A stretch of 64,000 bases of DNA, from assembly GCA_963281255.1 (NCBI GenBank), contig OY725490.1, positions 434,001-498,000 of the forward strand. The letters run 5' to 3'. Positions 60,606-64,000 of the stretch are shown here, one piece after another (the stretch's first letter is position 1; the number at the start of each line of letters is the position of its first letter). The notes beneath the pieces are model-generated. The model was not told the origin of the DNA and ran no database searches. It saw nothing but the letters and a program-made list of their open reading frames with translations. The stretch is from Aphrocallistes beatrix. Taxonomy: Eukaryota > Porifera > Hexactinellida > Sceptrulophora > Aphrocallistidae. A program made the translations under genes and the position numbers.

Positions 60606-62507
60606 CTAGTTACAGCCCAGGAAAAGAGAGTTTCTCTGGTAAACAAGAATCCTTCGATTACCACCATCACACACATAGACTGTTCCATCATTCAGACACG
60701 CTGACCCCAATGGATCAGAGTACTCTCCTCTCCCAGTCCCTCTATGCCCTACTGTCCACATAGTCGTGAGATCGGTGTCATACACTATCATCCGTTTCTG
60801 GCCTCGATCGCTCAGTATTACTTGCCCCATGTGCGCGATGGACATATTAGATATTTCACACAAATACCCTTGGAGTGAGGAATCACCGAATTGCTTCAGC
60901 AAGGTTCCATAGGAATTGTACATGTTTATGCATGGATTATATTTATGTGCCACCACCACTTCATTCCCAGGTGTTAGAGCTAGCTCCATAGGATTCCGTA
61001 GTTCTCCAGGCGTGCGTGTAGCGTTTCCTATAAACCTGCGGGAATTGTACTGCGAATTCAATACCTGCACTCGATTGTTCCCATTTTCCAGTACGTATAT
61101 GTCTCCATTGCGGTTACTCACTGCAATACTTGTTGGAGTATTGAACTGTCCCTGCGCTGCTCCTTTACTCCCAAACATTTTGACAGACAATCCTTTTTCT
61201 GTGCACACAGTCACACTATGCTTCTTGCCAACCACTATGTACAATAGACCTTCGTTCCAATGAATGAAACCGAAGTTTATCGAAGTATTCTTGAGATGAG
61301 GAAGTTGGAATGAGCGAACAACAGTTCCCAATCTATCCATCACCACAACTTCACACAAGGATGTGAGGTTATAGAGTAGATCATTATCTCCTTTTGCGAT
61401 AAAGCATGGAGTGAATTCGTGATAAGACTGTGATGCTCGTGTGTCTATGATATAGTCTGACATTATGTCGTGAGTGTGTTCGAGTTTGATGCAACCCAGC
61501 GCCTTAAGCAAACACTTCACATCTTGATTCATTAAGAATTCAATGTCTCTGTACTTAGAACGAGAATGAGGCTGTCTCAACAGCTCTATCACCTTACAGT
61601 TGATAGAGTCCAGATTAATCAGTAAATTCCCATCCATCGGCAAGTGTTCGTAGGCTCTGCTCTTCTTAATCAGATCTCTGACATGTTCTCTCCTCCTCTG
61701 TCCTTTCTGAATCAGTTTGAGAGTATCCTTGTAGAGGAAGTCTAGCTTTCCGATTATTTTTTCTCTTCTCTCTTCTAGCACTCGCTTAATATCATCAAAC
61801 TTTGCCTCTACATCCACACGTAGACTCGATATTTTCTTAATTAAATTATCTGTTGAACTATAATCTTCATTGTCCAACCCTTCAAACTTGTTTCTATTCA
61901 GCTGAGAGATCTGACTCACTTCCTGTCTGACATCTTCTCCACTGATGGTTGGGTGGTCTGGGTGGTGGTGTGAGAGGCAGAATGCACAGAGGAACACGTG
62001 ACATGTCTTGCAGAACTTGGTAGCTACAGTGTCAGAATGGAATGTACACTTGAAGGAATCTTGTAGTGGGTAGAGTTGCTCGAGAGATTTCAGCTTAACT
62101 TCTTCAATGCTTATAACCTGGTGCGTGTCTTTATACATTCGTTTGTGCAGTTTGAAGTCTAACTCACAGATGGGTTTGGTGCAGACGAGACAGAAGTATT
62201 CAGCACTGGAGACATCCTCCTCACACTCAGCACAGAGAACACTGCATTTCTCTTCCAAGGCTCTTCGCACTGATTCCACTGAGACTACTCTCTCTGTGAT
62301 GACGTCACGAGGTAGAGAGGCAGGCTGTCTCTCTGTCTCACTCTGACACTTGGGACACCTGCTCATTCCTCCGTTTGTCACTTCCACGCATTCCAGACAC
62401 ACCGTGTGGCAGCATGGCAGCAGGAGTGGCGCCTTGAAGGCAGAGTGGCACCCTGGACAGATGGTCAGAGGAGTATTGGCTGAGCTTGATGCATTCCTAG
62501 TCGCCAT
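60606..62507 (-). CDS. TRIM-NHL protein, copy 4
   Basis: Intronless, 633 residues, MATRNASSSANTPL. RING, B-boxes and the NNRVQVLNSQ, GRGEYSDPLGSACL propeller blades are intact. Differences cluster in the coiled coil (NLIKKISSLRVDVEAKFDDI, KIIGKLDFLYKDTLKL) and in the first propeller blade (SQSYHEFTPCFIAKGDNDLL). Divergence concentrated in the dimerisation and recognition parts, while the zinc domains are conserved, suggests diversification of partner choice. Confidence 0.9.
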   Translation of the reverse strand: MATRNASSSANTPLTICPGCHSAFKAPLLLPCCHTVCLECVEVTNGGMSRCPKCQSETERQPASLPRDVITERVVSVESVRRALEEKCSVLCAECEEDVSSAEYFCLVCTKPICELDFKLHKRMYKDTHQVISIEEVKLKSLEQLYPLQDSFKCTFHSDTVATKFCKTCHVFLCAFCLSHHHPDHPTISGEDVRQEVSQISQLNRNKFEGLDNEDYSSTDNLIKKISSLRVDVEAKFDDIKRVLEERREKIIGKLDFLYKDTLKLIQKGQRRREHVRDLIKKSRAYEHLPMDGNLLINLDSINCKVIELLRQPHSRSKYRDIEFLMNQDVKCLLKALGCIKLEHTHDIMSDYIIDTRASQSYHEFTPCFIAKGDNDLLYNLTSLCEVVVMDRLGTVVRSFQLPHLKNTSINFGFIHWNEGLLYIVVGKKHSVTVCTEKGLSVKMFGSKGAAQGQFNTPTSIAVSNRNGDIYVLENGNNRVQVLNSQYNSRRFIGNATRTPGELRNPMELALTPGNEVVVAHKYNPCINMYNSYGTLLKQFGDSSLQGYLCEISNMSIAHMGQVILSDRGQKRMIVYDTDLTTMWTVGHRGTGRGEYSDPLGSACLNDGTVYVCDGGNRRILVYQRNSLFLGCN

Positions 62508-64000
62508 GTACGTAACTAATGTACTAATAACGTCTAGAGTTAACTATCAATAATGTTAACAATATATTTAAGAAAGTATAAATGCAAAATCTATATGACT
62601 CAAAGTTACAACTTCATTAGTACAAGGTGCAGAGTGTGTGAAGGTAGTTTGCATTATATTATTCTGATCTTTACATTATATGTATTAAGGGATTCAAATT
62701 CTATATTGCCGAAATGATCCCTAGTATTTGAAAAGATAATGTTACCATATACCTACATTACTGTTATATCATTTATTCTTAGATGAATTTACTATTAGAA
62801 AAGGACTAGAAACTCTATTGGACCAAATTTGGACCATATATTCCTTATATGGTGGAGATTTGGAGTGGGCGCAACTTTGTAAAAAATTTCACAAATTTTC
62901 AAAAACGCCTTTCACAAAAGTTTAATTGCATATGATCAGAATTCAAGGTTTACATACATATCTTGCTCTGATTTAATTGACCGATAAGATAGACAACTTA
63001 ATCCATAATCAATTTAGAATCACTCCTAACCTGATGTAAAGATTATTCATATTTTCACACCTCGCCTCAAAATATAGCAAAATATGCTGAAGAAATATTT
63101 TGCAAGGTCTTATTTAACAGCAAAATTGATATAATTGGTCAATATGGAATAGACCTAACTCAATGCATGTAAACAAGTTAGTGTTTGGACTAAAATGCTT
63201 CAAATGAAAAATCAAACCTAACAAGATCAGTGGGAAGAGATTAGTCATGCAATCCTTAATAGTAAGATTTGATCAAAATTTTAATGTAAAATAGATCACT
63301 CGTGAAAATGAGCTCAATAGAAGAGTGAAAATGGGACAGTTGGTATGCATAATTCTCCGATTCCACTAGGTATCCTCGTCCCTTTCCAATTTTAGGTCTT
63401 ATTCCTACTATATAGAATTTTTTTAGCAGGAGTCCCGCTTTTCCATTCTCTATTGTGCTAATTTTCACCTTTTCAGTATCCCGTTTTTGCAAGAAATTTT
63501 CCCGTTATGTCCAGCATCTTTTTCACTTCATGTATAATACAGTCGACTCCGCTTTATAGGGTCAAAATATTCGGAGTTCACAAAAAAATTTAGAAAGTTT
63601 GCTTAAGCGAGGCTCCGGCAGGGTTGGTAAGGCCATGGCCCGAGCAAAAATTACTTTTCCAGGCTACGAAAGGGTGGGCATTAGCGAGCTATCGAATCTG
63701 ACTGGATGGGCAACTAAAAACTCAAAGTAACCAAAGTATCTGCTATTTACATCAGACACCAGTATGAAAATCTAAGTGTGTGCAAAGGTTGTGCGGCTGC
63801 CGAACCTCGCCCACTCCTAAATCCGCAACTGTTCACTACCAATCTTGAATTTTACCCTTATGGATCTACTAATCCACATCCTGCTGAGTCTGCGCCCCTG
63901 AAATGGTTAGAAATGGTAGTAGGATAGAACTACGGAGACTTACGCTTGAGGATAGCAGAAGAGTCCTGAGAGTGAACACAAGTCGTTATAGGCGCATTAC
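62508..64000. other. intergenic upstream of TRIM copy 4
   Basis: 62510-63120 resembles the upstream DNA of the other TRIM copies in short blocks. 63538 onward has a pogo-like left end (TACAGTCGACTCCGCTTTAT). 63610-63640 repeats the GGCAGGGTTGGTAAGGCCATGGCCC motif seen at 53340, 57220 and 60365 in parts. 63880-63990 is the dispersed repeat also at 49190-49330. The 78-codon minus frame at 63256-63492 is not convincing. Confidence 0.55.

Noticed and set aside
52667..62346. Plus-strand 79-codon frames repeated opposite all four TRIM genes
   Set aside because: They are the antisense of the conserved RING/B-box region and follow from its conservation, not from their own coding.

Overview
The window reads as AT-rich nuclear DNA of an invertebrate animal. 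It contains spliced genes with GT..AG introns, animal-type proteins (Abraxas, Erlin, DDX6, RING/B-box TRIM-NHL proteins, an EF-hand protein) and a dense load of small DNA transposons. A sponge or another early-branching marine animal would fit, but the species cannot be fixed from the sequence alone.

Layout. (1) 1-33500 is a tandem array of about 300-residue, intronless proteins made only of an NHL-type beta-propeller. There is one diverged plus-strand copy and ten intact minus-strand copies. There is also one single-frameshift copy, one multi-frameshift copy and three 3'-end fragments. Near its left end two EF-hand genes are interleaved with the propellers inside a head-to-tail duplication of about 4.7 kb (3855-8646 and 8647-13347); degenerate EF-hand remnants lie at 1-66 and 632-706. 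(2) 35604-49008 is a compact block of three conserved, intron-containing minus-strand genes: a DDX6/Dhh1 DEAD-box helicase (4 exons), an Abraxas/ABRO1-like BRISC scaffold (6 exons) and an Erlin (3 exons). I assembled all three by joining exons in frame across consensus splice sites. (3) 51166-62507 is a tandem array of four intronless minus-strand TRIM-NHL genes (RING, two B-boxes, coiled coil, NHL propeller). One of them is cut by a 4-base deletion just before the propeller.

The gaps are filled with short inverted-repeat elements: hAT-like with 8-bp target duplications, pogo/Tc1-like with TACAGT ends, foldback palindromes, and a Helitron-like GC-rich tail repeat. Several are nested, and paralogous empty sites can be read directly.

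The most striking single structure is a 2.3 kb array of about 70 units of 31-33 bp in Abraxas intron 4. Nearly every unit carries a perfect CC(A/T)6GG CArG box, the SRF/MADS-box consensus. The second most interesting point is that the propeller-only proteins match the C-terminal propeller of the TRIM-NHL genes blade for blade. The two arrays therefore look like diverged halves of one family, separated by the housekeeping block.
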